From IMG/VR virus record IMGVR_UViG_3300026521_000036, positions 1 through 25,761 of that record: 25,761 nucleotides of DNA; one strand, 5' to 3'. The stretch is from a virus. The position numbers were made by a program, and so were the translations under genes. This document shows positions 8,194 to 14,781 of the stretch, in pieces. Position 1 is the stretch's first letter; every line of letters begins with the position of its first letter. The notes beneath the pieces were generated by a model. That model did not search any database. It was not told the DNA's origin and was given only the letters and a program-made list of their open reading frames with translations.

Positions 8194-9159
8194 TTATACA
8201 TAATTACTAAATATAGAGAATTTTTTCTTAGCTGTTTTATAAAAATAAGTAAGCCCTGATGCATATAATCTAACCGATGGACTAGTGCCACTACTTCTAG
8301 TACTAATAAGAATAGCTGAGTTACCGCCTGTTATAGTAGTTCTGAAAGTTCTTGTATAAGAATCAACATAAGCACTAACGTCATTTATAGCTACTTCAGA
8401 GATATTATCAATTTGAGGATTTTCTGAATAGATCTTACCATCTAAGTCAAGATCTATATCGTAGTTAAAATATCTATTACCATGTAAATATGTGTAATCT
8501 CCAGTAATATCATCCGTACTTAAAGTATTATTTTCAACATCGTAATAGTACTTATTATAAGATGTTTCTGCTCTTAGTATTTTACTGTCAGTATACAAAA
8601 CTACAGGATCGGAAGAATCTCCAGAACCAGAATCACTTATAGTCGCAGAGGTTGTAAATGTATTTGTAGGTATATCATAGTACGCTCCTCGTACCCAATC
8701 ATCACTCGTATTAATGTATATAAATGCAAACCCACTATTTATAGGTGTACATCCAAGTACATAGCTGTCAAGTGTTCTTGTGAATATAGGATTACCTGTT
8801 ACAGTATCTACTATAACTATCTTATTTACAGAATACTGACTGTTAACAAGTAATGCAGCATTGTATGCTAAATTCCTAAGCCTAGCATAACCGAATACAT
8901 TCGTATCCTGTGTATCTAGATATTTTGAGTAGGTAATAACTTTCTCACCTAAAGGACTCATACTAACAGTTTCATTAGCACTAGCAGTACTAGTAGCTAT
9001 ACCTTGATATATTACTTTGAGCCTAGGTTTAATAGGTGTTTTATACACTTTATTCTCAGTATCAACTACTACCCTATCACCTTTAGCTATATCAGACATT
9101 GCTATACCTTCTATAACTATACCACCAGACCCACCTATAAAATCCATAAGATTACTCAT
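8194..9159 (-). CDS. Virion-associated beta-rich protein, function unknown
   Basis: 321 aa from the ATG at 9159, which has GGAGG eight bases upstream; a TTG further upstream overlaps that site and is less likely. The N-terminus (IAMSDIAKGDRVVVD) resembles the short beta domain at the start of many phage decoration and fiber proteins. The rest is rich in Thr, Ser, Tyr and Asp with repeated strands of the type NKYYYDVENNTL and LDSYVLG..., suggesting a beta-propeller or beta-solenoid. The start overlaps the previous stop by one base. Likely a tail or head surface protein. Confidence 0.5.
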   Translation of the reverse strand: MSNLMDFIGGSGGIVIEGIAMSDIAKGDRVVVDTENKVYKTPIKPRLKVIYQGIATSTASANETVSMSPLGEKVITYSKYLDTQDTNVFGYARLRNLAYNAALLVNSQYSVNKIVIVDTVTGNPIFTRTLDSYVLGCTPINSGFAFIYINTSDDWVRGAYYDIPTNTFTTSATISDSGSGDSSDPVVLYTDSKILRAETSYNKYYYDVENNTLSTDDITGDYTYLHGNRYFNYDIDLDLDGKIYSENPQIDNISEVAINDVSAYVDSYTRTFRTTITGGNSAILISTRSSGTSPSVRLYASGLTYFYKTAKKKFSIFSNYV

Positions 9160-9494
9160 TATACTAACCTCCAATCTGTTGTATTATAAACTAGTTCAAT
9201 ACTAGCATTTTTTGTATTAATTACCATATCTTCTGCTAACCCCATTATTGTTTCACCATTACGTGCAACAATAACAGCATTTACATCGAACGTACTTTTG
9301 TTGTCAATTATGCTTATACTGCAATTATCAGTAGGGGTATCTGGTAATGTTATAGTAATAGCATTATTTTCTGTATTAACATAAATAGCATCATTACACT
9401 TAGCAGTATAGTCAGTAGTTACATCTATATAAGTAGCCCTGCTTCCACCGCCTATACTACCTATTAATTGTTGATCTTTACTTACAGTTATCAT
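9159..9494 (-). CDS. Small beta-helical virion protein (fiber/decoration domain)
   Basis: 111 aa. The layout AIYVNTENNAITITLPDTP, then SIIDNKSTF, then VNAVIVARNGETIMGLAED, then ELVYNTTDWRLV at the end is the common phage fiber or decoration module in which a protein strand, a LPxTP turn and a final W.L strand repeat across many unrelated virions. No signal peptide. It sits directly between its two virion-gene neighbours, overlapping the downstream one at TAATG. Confidence 0.65.
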   Translation of the reverse strand: MITVSKDQQLIGSIGGGSRATYIDVTTDYTAKCNDAIYVNTENNAITITLPDTPTDNCSISIIDNKSTFDVNAVIVARNGETIMGLAEDMVINTKNASIELVYNTTDWRLV

Positions 9495-9505
9495 TCTAAC
9501 CCCTT

Positions 9506-9781
9506 TTAAGATATTCTCAAGAATATAGAATCAGTACAGTAAGCATACACTGTATTCCCACCTAAATTGGCAATATTAGCTGTTTCGCCATTACTAAGTA
9601 TAGTTGCTCTATCTGCATCATCTACACTAATAGGTTCACTAGTAGGCTTAGTAGTATCTTCTACTAAATAGACTACCCTATTACCAGCATCACTACTAAA
9701 CTGTTTATATTGCACTGCACAATCTTCATTACTAATCTCTACCCATTTATTAGCTTCTAATTCAATACTTTTACTCACCAT
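9506..9781 (-). CDS. Small virion protein, paralog of the gene at 10958-11227
   Basis: 91 aa. Shares a pattern with the second copy: [MV]SK, ANKW, DC.VQY, VVYLVEDT..PTS, DDADRA and a VYAYC tail. Both are acidic, beta-rich and free of membrane segments. The ATG at 9781 follows GGAG. The most likely role is a surface or decoration protein; the duplication around the 372-aa gene suggests paired structural subunits. Function not recognised. Confidence 0.6.
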   Translation of the reverse strand: MVSKSIELEANKWVEISNEDCAVQYKQFSSDAGNRVVYLVEDTTKPTSEPISVDDADRATILSNGETANIANLGGNTVYAYCTDSIFLRIS

Positions 9782-9813
9782 AACATATACTCCATTTTAT
9801 TTACATTTTAGGT

Positions 9814-9822
9814 ATTATAACA
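9814..9822 (-). promoter_or_regulatory. Extended -10 promoter in 49-bp gap
   Basis: Minus-strand TGTTATAAT, a perfect TGn extended -10, 33 bp upstream of the ATG at 9781. A TTGACC lies 22 bp further upstream, too far for a standard -35. Confidence 0.45.
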
Positions 9823-9830
9823 CATATAGT

Positions 9831-10949
9831 TTATACCCATTGGTCAACAGGATACCTACGTCTATAATCTACATATACTTGTCCTTCACTACCTTTTTCA
9901 ATAGCTCCCTTACCATCAAGTATATAAGCATATAAATAACAACTCTCACCAACAGGTAATCCATCAGCTTGTATCTTAAATATCTCACTATCAATAGCTA
10001 CTCTAGCCTTACTTCTTGTTGTATATAAATTCTGACCTACAAGCTTAAATATAGGATATTCTCCATCACCAGTAGTAAATATATGCATTACAACATAATC
10101 ACTACCAGTATCAACTAAATCCCAACTACCATCTCCATTGTCCCTATTGTATACAGCATCTGCACTACCATCATTAGTAAAGGCTAATACATTACTTGTA
10201 ACTACATCACCATTACTATCAGTCTCTAGTACCCAATTACCATCACTTCCTCTATAAACAAATGGTGCATCGTATACATCATCTATATTAACCATAACAT
10301 CTTCATTAAGAACAATACCAGCTTCTATCTTATCAAATGTAGTACCATTATCAACAATACCTTTAATACTTAACCCTACATCATGCATAGAACCTATACT
10401 TTTCTGTAGCATATACCTAGTAGCACTACTCATCTCTTTACCATGTCTAGTATTAGCAAATACTATCTTCTTACCTTCTTCTACATTAATCATAACAACA
10501 GCTACAGGTACATTACCCATAATAGCAATATATGTATCATTAACTACTTTAAGATCTCCAACACCATCAAGCACAATGCTATTAACTTGTGATGCATCAT
10601 CTAACTGTACAGTAACACTACTATCTAATACAATAGCATTAGCTTTATACCAATATCTAGTAATACCACTAGCACCAGGTCTTAAACATACAGTTCTATC
10701 AGCAAGACTAGTAACACCATCTCCAAACTTACCATCTGTACTATCAACCTTACTAAACACATTATCTTCATCAATCCTATAATATATAGCATCACTAGCA
10801 TTTACACATAATTCTATAATACCATGACCTCTACTATCCCTAAGATCAAACCCATTAGGATCACTTAACTCTCCACCCATAATATCTTCAACTAACTCAC
10901 TCTTACTAAGATGTTGAGATATACTAGTCTTACCTTGTAAATAAATCAT
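9831..10949 (-). CDS. Virion structural protein, function unknown
   Basis: 372 aa with AGGAG before the ATG. Acidic and rich in Val, Asp and Gly with alternating short strands (VVNDTYIAIMGNVPVAVVMI, about residues 137-156). No known catalytic motif, signal peptide or membrane segment. It is bracketed by two paralogous 90-aa genes, which suggests the three products assemble together. It could be a head vertex, collar or tail component. Codon use and strand match the neighbouring virion genes. Confidence 0.5.
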   Translation of the reverse strand: MIYLQGKTSISQHLSKSELVEDIMGGELSDPNGFDLRDSRGHGIIELCVNASDAIYYRIDEDNVFSKVDSTDGKFGDGVTSLADRTVCLRPGASGITRYWYKANAIVLDSSVTVQLDDASQVNSIVLDGVGDLKVVNDTYIAIMGNVPVAVVMINVEEGKKIVFANTRHGKEMSSATRYMLQKSIGSMHDVGLSIKGIVDNGTTFDKIEAGIVLNEDVMVNIDDVYDAPFVYRGSDGNWVLETDSNGDVVTSNVLAFTNDGSADAVYNRDNGDGSWDLVDTGSDYVVMHIFTTGDGEYPIFKLVGQNLYTTRSKARVAIDSEIFKIQADGLPVGESCYLYAYILDGKGAIEKGSEGQVYVDYRRRYPVDQWV

Positions 10950-10957
10950 ACTATCTC

Positions 10958-11227
10958 CTAATCTACACTAAGTATTGCATCAGCGCTACAGTAAGCATAC
11001 AATACATCACCATCTAATCCAACTACAGCAGCTACTTCATACAAATCTACTACCTTACTTCTGTAACTATCATCAATAGTAAGTGGTGATGTAGGCATAC
11101 TAGTATCTTGTAGTAAGTAAACCTTCCTATCAGTACCACTAACATCTTTAACATACTGTACAGTACAGTCTACATCACTAACCTTAGCCCATTGCTTAGC
11201 AGTTACATTAACCATTTTACTTGCCAT
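10958..11227 (-). CDS. Small virion protein, paralog of the gene at 9506-9781
   Basis: 89 aa. Matches the 9506 gene in order: MASK, VTAKQWAKVS, DC.VQY, KVYLLQDT..PTS, IDDSYRS and VLYAYC. AGGAG lies before the ATG. Probably an exposed beta-rich virion subunit of the same fold as its paralog. It is 8 bp upstream of the 372-aa gene. Function beyond that is not recognised. Confidence 0.6.
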   Translation of the reverse strand: MASKMVNVTAKQWAKVSDVDCTVQYVKDVSGTDRKVYLLQDTSMPTSPLTIDDSYRSKVVDLYEVAAVVGLDGDVLYAYCSADAILSVD

Positions 11228-11254
11228 CCTATTCTCCTATATTATATTTTCTAA

Positions 11255-11260
11255 ATTATA
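11255..11260 (-). promoter_or_regulatory. Candidate -10 box
   Basis: TATAAT on the minus strand, preceded by GTG, in the 42-bp gap before the gene at 10958-11227, about 28 bp from its ATG. No -35. Confidence 0.35.
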
Positions 11261-11269
11261 CACTAATAA

Positions 11270-11668
11270 CTATCTACTAAGCTCTTTAAACACATCTTCT
11301 CTCATTAGGATAGGAGTTAACAACTTACCATTAGGTTCTACTTCTCTAAAATACTCTGATAACCCTCTAACTCTACCATCAGTAGCCATCTGTACACTAG
11401 GTCTATAGTTACCATACTTATCCCATACACCACCAGGAGTCTTACTATTACTATATCCACTCTCTTGTGAGAAAGTAGGATGCCATGGCAGCTTACCAAC
11501 ATCAGTAGAATGACCATTATCTGCTAATCCTTTAGCTTTACCTTCTACTATAGCTTTAGCAGCTAATCCATAGTCATAGTCTAATCCCATACCATCTGTA
11601 TGTCTAGCTATATCTTCAGTATTTCTATTAGCTAGTCTATTAATAATACTTTGTATATCATCCATCAT
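11270..11668 (-). CDS. Conserved phage structural protein of unknown role
   Basis: 132 aa, soluble. The segment DYDYGLAAKAIVEGKAKG, then KLPWHPTFSQESGYSN, then GGVWDKYGNYRPS is a motif set seen in many podovirus proteins (typically .HPTFS.ES.Y...GG.W). Such proteins are usually small virion-associated or C-terminal pieces of internal proteins. Two ATGs begin it (11668 or 11665); GTGAG upstream is a weak ribosome site. It is the first gene after the homing endonuclease in this strand. Confidence 0.5.
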   Translation of the reverse strand: MMDDIQSIINRLANRNTEDIARHTDGMGLDYDYGLAAKAIVEGKAKGLADNGHSTDVGKLPWHPTFSQESGYSNSKTPGGVWDKYGNYRPSVQMATDGRVRGLSEYFREVEPNGKLLTPILMREDVFKELSR

Positions 11669-11693
11669 TTACTCACTTACATTTATTTCCATA

Positions 11694-11699
11694 ATTATA
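11694..11699 (-). promoter_or_regulatory. Candidate -10 box of the virion cluster
   Basis: TATAAT on the minus strand preceded by CTG, in the 110-bp gap between the HNH gene and the 11270-11668 gene, 26 bp upstream of its ATG. No -35. Confidence 0.4.
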
Positions 11700-11778
11700 C
11701 AGTAATTGTTACTCTACATATAATGGTATATATAAGTACCCCCTACCGCTTACATAATAGCTAGTAAATAAATAAAGT

Positions 11779-12810
11779 TTATACAGATGTTATAGCATAC
11801 TTACCATACATTGACCATTCTGGTCTATCACCATTTAAAAACTTACGTAATTCTTTCCTTATAGTGTCGACATTTTTAGTAGGTTCACAACTAGCTATAT
11901 ACCTAGCAGCGGCTTTTATAGATCTATACTCTACACCATTTACTTTAAGAGGTTTTCCTATACTAGCATTTTCACTAGTTAGCTTTCTACGTTCCATGTA
12001 AGTCTGATGGCTACTAATAGCTAGTTGGTGCATAGCTGTTACACTCTCAGCTTTTTCTCTAGCAGCTTCTAACGCTTTAACTGTTTTAGATAATTCCTTC
12101 TTTATACTCGTTAAAGCTCTTCTTTCTTTAAGTAAAGCAGCTTTGGCCTTAGACAGCTCTTTTGTTTTAGTATCTAGTAATTTAACTAATCTATGCTCTC
12201 TTAAATTGTGATACTCTTTAGCATTATCTAACCTACTTTTCCACTCAAGGTTCTCAACTCTATTATCCTCTTTATTCTCATTAATATGGTTAACAGTTTC
12301 TAAGTTGTCTGGGTTAGGTATAAAAGCTTTAGCTACTAATCTATGAACTAATGTTTTGTGTTCCCCATTACTCACTTTCATATAACCTTTTTTTGTTTTA
12401 TTACCGATACTAGCTTTACCTGTATACATATTTAAAACATAACCTTCTTTACTTACAGCAACATGCTTAGTAACAACTTTAAAAGTTGTATCATCTGTAG
12501 TAATATAACTGTCTATAGGGTACTTTTGTAGGCTATACATAGCTAAGTTGTCATACACTTTTGGAAGAAGTTCTAAATTTTCTATATTCTTATTATTACT
12601 ATCCCCATCCTTATACCTAAGGATTGTATTACTATAATCTAAACCTTTAAATAAGTGTAGCAGTACTTTACCTATTTGTGTACGTTTACCTCTTGTAGGA
12701 AAATCTATGTATTCTGGATAGTATACGCTATCATCTTTTGTTTTATTATGTATAACTACTTTACCGTTTTCAAATAACTCTTTTTTTGTTGACATCCATA
12801 TTGATTTCAT
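11779..12810 (-). CDS. HNH homing endonuclease with a degenerate duplicate HNH
   Basis: 343 aa. The active copy is at residues 155-199: VHRLVAKAF, then VNHINENKEDNRVENLEW, the HNH_3 pattern (His156, Asn174-His175, Asn183). An older copy at 46-90 (IGKVLLHLF, then LRYKDGD, then NIENLEL) aligns with it but has lost the catalytic histidines. Residues 205-275 are a long charged, probably coiled linker. Residues 290-343 (GVEYRSIKAAARYI ... GKYAI) look like a NUMOD1-type DNA-binding tail. It is freestanding, with no interrupted gene beside it. AAAGG lies before the ATG. Confidence 0.85.
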   Translation of the reverse strand: MKSIWMSTKKELFENGKVVIHNKTKDDSVYYPEYIDFPTRGKRTQIGKVLLHLFKGLDYSNTILRYKDGDSNNKNIENLELLPKVYDNLAMYSLQKYPIDSYITTDDTTFKVVTKHVAVSKEGYVLNMYTGKASIGNKTKKGYMKVSNGEHKTLVHRLVAKAFIPNPDNLETVNHINENKEDNRVENLEWKSRLDNAKEYHNLREHRLVKLLDTKTKELSKAKAALLKERRALTSIKKELSKTVKALEAAREKAESVTAMHQLAISSHQTYMERRKLTSENASIGKPLKVNGVEYRSIKAAARYIASCEPTKNVDTIRKELRKFLNGDRPEWSMYGKYAITSV

Positions 12811-12872
12811 TATATATCCTTTAGTTGAGAGTATATCTGATAATACTTTAACACCCCCTGGGGCAGATATTT

Positions 12873-13019
12873 GTGGAGTAAGGTAGTGGTACGATTACGT
12901 GGGATTAGTGTCCCACTCCGTTCCACTGATCTCCGATAGCCCGCCCCTATGCTAGCAATCACTCCGTTCTTCTATGCTCCTTTCGTCACTAGCCAGCTTT
13001 CGCTGTCTGTTTTCTCCAC
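12873..13019. other. GC-rich, foldable intergenic element (possible structured RNA)
   Basis: A stretch of about 50-57% G+C in an AT-rich genome (34 of 60 bases in 12901-12960 by hand count). Complementary segments: GTGGAG 12873-12878 with CTCCAC 13014-13019 as a closing helix; AGTGG 12885-12889 with CCACT 12923-12927; GTGGGA 12899-12904 with TCCCAC 12911-12916; GCTAG 12951-12955 with CTAGC 12989-12993; CAGC 12994-12997 with GCTG 13002-13005. On the minus strand the last is CAGC-GAAA-GCTG, a GNRA tetraloop. A 10-bp direct repeat (cactccgttc) occurs at 12914 and 12960. It lies between divergent genes, and if minus-strand it would be the leader of the HNH gene. No known RNA family recognised. 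Confidence 0.4.
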
Positions 13020-13051
13020 TGGTGTGGATAAATTTAATTAAAGGATAAGTT

Positions 13052-13240
13052 ATGACTATTAAAATAGATAATAACAATAGCATTAAAGCATTTGTAAATG
13101 TAGTAGGAGTATCTAAAGATACACCAGTAGATGAAGCTAACGAGTTAATCCTTAGCTTCATCAATGAATTGAATACAGGTAACTTAAATGTTACAGCATT
13201 CTATAATAAAGAAGGTAGACTAGTTATAGGTTTTAAATAA
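13052..13240 (+). CDS. Small protein of unknown function
   Basis: 62 aa, preceded by AAAGGATAAGTT. Soluble, mixed helix and strand (NVVGVSKDTPVDEANELILS in the middle). No motif recognised. First plus-strand gene after the divergent region; its stop codon lies inside the hairpin at 13221-13250, so it is probably a short early transcript. Confidence 0.6.
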   Translation: MTIKIDNNNSIKAFVNVVGVSKDTPVDEANELILSFINELNTGNLNVTAFYNKEGRLVIGFK

Positions 13241-13260
13241 CCTATAACTATCTAGCTTTT
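13221..13260 (+). terminator. Hairpin overlapping the stop of the 62-aa gene
   Basis: Perfect 12-bp inverted repeat (TAGTTATAGGTT 13221-13232; AACCTATAACTA 13239-13250) with a 6-base loop, followed by TCTAGCTTTT. The stem is AT-rich, so it may act as an inefficient terminator or RNA-processing site. Confidence 0.5.
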
Positions 13261-13307
13261 AAAGTCTGAGAGAGAAACAAATATTATACAACCTTAAGGA
13301 GGTTATT

Positions 13308-13583
13308 ATGGATTTAGGAATAGTAGTTATCACTTTAGCAGTGATATTCATTATGTATAGAATAGGAGCTATTAAGTTAGCACAGGCAAGTAGTGATGTC
13401 TTGATTAAGACCACTACTGAATCACTTAAAGTATTCGAAGCAAAGACTGCTGAGAAGAACACTAGGGAGTTTGGTAAGATAGCTATCAAACTAGCAGATG
13501 ATGAGATCACTAGATCAAGTTATAAGTCTGTTATGAAACAGATTAAAGAGCTTGACAAAGAACAACCTACAGTAGCAGCTTAA
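13308..13583 (+). CDS. Small membrane-anchored helical protein
   Basis: 91 aa with a strong ribosome site (AAGGAGG, 7 nt before ATG). Residues 3-20 are hydrophobic (LGIVVITLAVIFIMYRIG), then a charged helical domain (about 25-90). Likely N-terminally anchored with the helical part facing the cytoplasm. No known family recognised. It ends in a hairpin (13574-13591) overlapping its stop codon. Confidence 0.6.
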   Translation: MDLGIVVITLAVIFIMYRIGAIKLAQASSDVLIKTTTESLKVFEAKTAEKNTREFGKIAIKLADDEITRSSYKSVMKQIKELDKEQPTVAA

Positions 13584-13591
13584 TAGCTGTT
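13574..13591 (+). terminator. Short hairpin at the end of the 91-aa gene
   Basis: AGCAGC (13574-13579) pairs with GCTGTT (13586-13591) with one G-U pair and a 6-base loop containing the stop codon; ATTGTTAATATC follows. Weak terminator or processing stem. Confidence 0.3.
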
Positions 13592-13623
13592 ATTGTTAAT
13601 ATCTTAATTACAAGGAGAACATT

Positions 13624-13686
13624 ATGTCAGTAGTTGTATTACCAGATGGTACTATATTATTACCAACAGAAGATCCAAGATATTAG
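13624..13686 (+). CDS. 20-aa microprotein
   Basis: Sequence starts MSVVVLPDGT and ends EDPRY, with AAGGAG 8 bases before the ATG. It is too short for most gene finders. Composition (hydrophobic strand, a DG turn, acidic end) gives no function. The strong ribosome site and the following hairpin support real translation. Confidence 0.5.
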   Translation: MSVVVLPDGTILLPTEDPRY

Positions 13687-13691
13687 TCAAG

Positions 13692-13713
13692 CTACTAGCA
13701 ATTAAGCTAGTAG
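13692..13713 (+). terminator. Hairpin after the 20-aa gene
   Basis: CTACTAGC (13692-13699) and GCTAGTAG (13706-13713) form a perfect 8-bp stem with loop AATTAA. No T-run follows, so termination is uncertain. It lies just before the convergent ParB-like gene end at 13748 and may be read on both strands. Confidence 0.4.
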
Positions 13714-13727
13714 TTAATGTAGTAACA

Positions 13728-13747
13728 AAGGAGAGAGTGTGAGAGAG
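13728..13747. repeat. 20-bp direct repeat, copy 1
   Basis: aaggagagagtgtgagagag. An identical copy lies at 14656-14675. This copy abuts the stop codon of the ParB-like gene (13748). The two copies bracket that gene plus its upstream array. Confidence 0.8.
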
Positions 13748-14467
13748 CTACTCATTAAGTTTATATAAAAGATTAGCAAGTTCGATCATATACCTAATAG
13801 GGTCTTCTCTAGCTATTTCAATCTCCTTAGCATACCATTGCTTACCAGCTTCTGTTTTAATCATACTATCTGGATTCCATTCCGTAGCCATAGCAGTAGT
13901 AGTTAGGTTATTAGCTTCTAGTTCAAGCTTAACAGCTCTAGCAATAGTAGTTACACTGTCTGTTGATATAATAGTACCTTTGTACCTTACATCTACATCA
14001 TTACCGTTAAATAGCTCTTCTAAGTAATCAGGTCTATGCTTAGCTATATATCTCATAGAGTTAAGAGCTCTTTCACTTATTCCCCAAGAAGTAGCTATCT
14101 CTTTTAGAGTACCAGCTTTTTTATCTTGTAAACTTACTTTACAAGCTGCTGCTATCTTTTGAGTCCTAGTTAAATTCCTACGGGTATTAACAGATTTAAC
14201 ATAGATAGCTACATCTTCAATACTTAATGAAGAATCTAACTCTTTGTATAGTATAGGTTGTTTAAGTAGACGTAGAGCTTTCATTCTACATCTTCCATCA
14301 ACTACAGCACCTTTATATGTAATAATAGGTTCTCTTAAACCATTAGTACGTATATCATTAGTTAAAGCAGCTTGCTCACTATGTGTAGCCATCGGTACAA
14401 GACCTGCTAATTCCTCATTAATAGGTAATGGTCCTTCAGTGTATAATCTAGTATGTATATCATTCAT
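13748..14467 (-). CDS. ParB-like protein with HTH and FNG module (copy A)
   Basis: 239 aa. The N-terminal ParB/Srx-like domain shows SEQAALTNDIRTNGLREPI, then a GAVVDGRCRMKAL motif (residues about 51-63, DGRxR), then NTRRNLTRTQ. An HTH follows (TLKEIATSWGISERALNSM, about 135-153), then LEELFNGND and TDSVTTIA. ParB-family proteins bind centromere-like DNA or act as nucleases; the catalytic role here is unknown. AAAGG lies before the ATG. Upstream is a phased CpG array and a perfect -10. The HTH+FNG part is shared with the proteins at 15180 and 15955. Confidence 0.7.
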   Translation of the reverse strand: MNDIHTRLYTEGPLPINEELAGLVPMATHSEQAALTNDIRTNGLREPIITYKGAVVDGRCRMKALRLLKQPILYKELDSSLSIEDVAIYVKSVNTRRNLTRTQKIAAACKVSLQDKKAGTLKEIATSWGISERALNSMRYIAKHRPDYLEELFNGNDVDVRYKGTIISTDSVTTIARAVKLELEANNLTTTAMATEWNPDSMIKTEAGKQWYAKEIEIAREDPIRYMIELANLLYKLNE

Positions 14468-14487
14468 AAATATCCTTTTATAGATGT

Positions 14488-14493
14488 ATTATA
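14488..14493 (-). promoter_or_regulatory. Candidate -10 of the ParB-like copy A gene
   Basis: TATAAT within the 13-bp sequence TAGTATAATACAT that also surrounds the -10 of the copy B operon (16744-16749). The place of a -35 is taken by the first GCGTTAAC half-site of the array, so activation or repression through the array is plausible. Confidence 0.5.
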
Positions 14494-14512
14494 CTAATAT
14501 TTACCTTAATGG

Positions 14513-14637
14513 TGCGTTAACTATGCGTAAATACATAGTAATTCTACGTATATTGTACGTATACGGTAGTAAGTTTACGCAGCTGTGCGTAAGTTATAAA
14601 TACCTATTACGCTATACTACGTATATAAGTGCGTAAT
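14513..14637. repeat. Helically phased CpG repeat array (four ~31-bp units)
   Basis: Four diverged units starting near 14513, 14544, 14575 and 14606. Each has two CG-centred half-sites (GCGTAA, TTACGC or TACGTA) about 10-11 bp apart. CpG positions 14515, 14526, 14547, 14558, 14578, 14588, 14610, 14620 and 14632 fall close to whole multiples of 10.5 bp (0,1,3,4,6,7,9,10,11 turns); one extra CpG at 14564 is off register. Inverted pairs are TTACGC-6-GCGTAA at 14575-14592 and ATTACGC-18-GCGTAAT at 14606-14637. It lies upstream of the ParB-like copy A gene, so it is a likely binding array (operator, centromere-like or origin). No gene is present in 14468-14781. Confidence 0.7.
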
Positions 14638-14655
14638 TTGATAAATTAACATATT

Positions 14656-14675
14656 AAGGAGAGAGTGTGAGAGAG
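14656..14675. repeat. 20-bp direct repeat, copy 2
   Basis: aaggagagagtgtgagagag, identical to 13728-13747. It lies just outside the phased array, so the ParB-like copy A gene with its control region is bracketed by the pair. Confidence 0.8.
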
Positions 14676-14751
14676 GAGAGCTAGTAAATTAATAGCCTAT
14701 TAGATATCTGTAAAACCAAATCCCTATAATAGGGAGTTTGAAGGGTGTTTT

Positions 14752-14772
14752 GTGTACCCGATTTAGGTACAC
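14752..14772. other. 7-bp stem-loop downstream of the 126-aa gene
   Basis: GTGTACC (14752-14758) pairs with GGTACAC (14766-14772) around a 7-base loop. A near-perfect palindrome TCCCTAT-A-ATAGGGA lies at 14720-14734. Neither has a T-run on the minus strand, where the gene at 14782 ends, so a terminator or a protein site are both possible. Confidence 0.35.
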
Positions 14773-14781
14773 CTTAGGTTA

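Noticed and set aside
12840-13030. tRNA or group I intron in the GC-rich region
   Set aside because: No T-loop, anticodon arm or CCA pattern and no conserved group I core sequence were found; no gene is interrupted beside it.
11779-13030. IscB/HEARO-like RNA-guided HNH system
   Set aside because: The protein has two HNH_3-type units and a NUMOD1-like tail but no RuvC motifs, so the adjacent folded region is not taken as a guide RNA.
12952-13164. 70-aa minus-strand ORF with SDERSIEERSD-type end
   Set aside because: It overlaps a better plus-strand gene, lacks a ribosome site and crosses the GC-rich element; the RSD-like end is a reading of that element.
14244-14483. 79-aa plus-strand ORF antisense to the ParB-like gene
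   Set aside because: No ribosome site and lies entirely opposite a gene with clear homology features; considered a shadow frame.
14752-14772. Hairpin taken as a rho-independent terminator for the 14782 gene
   Set aside because: No T-run on the minus strand after the stem; kept only as an unassigned stem-loop.
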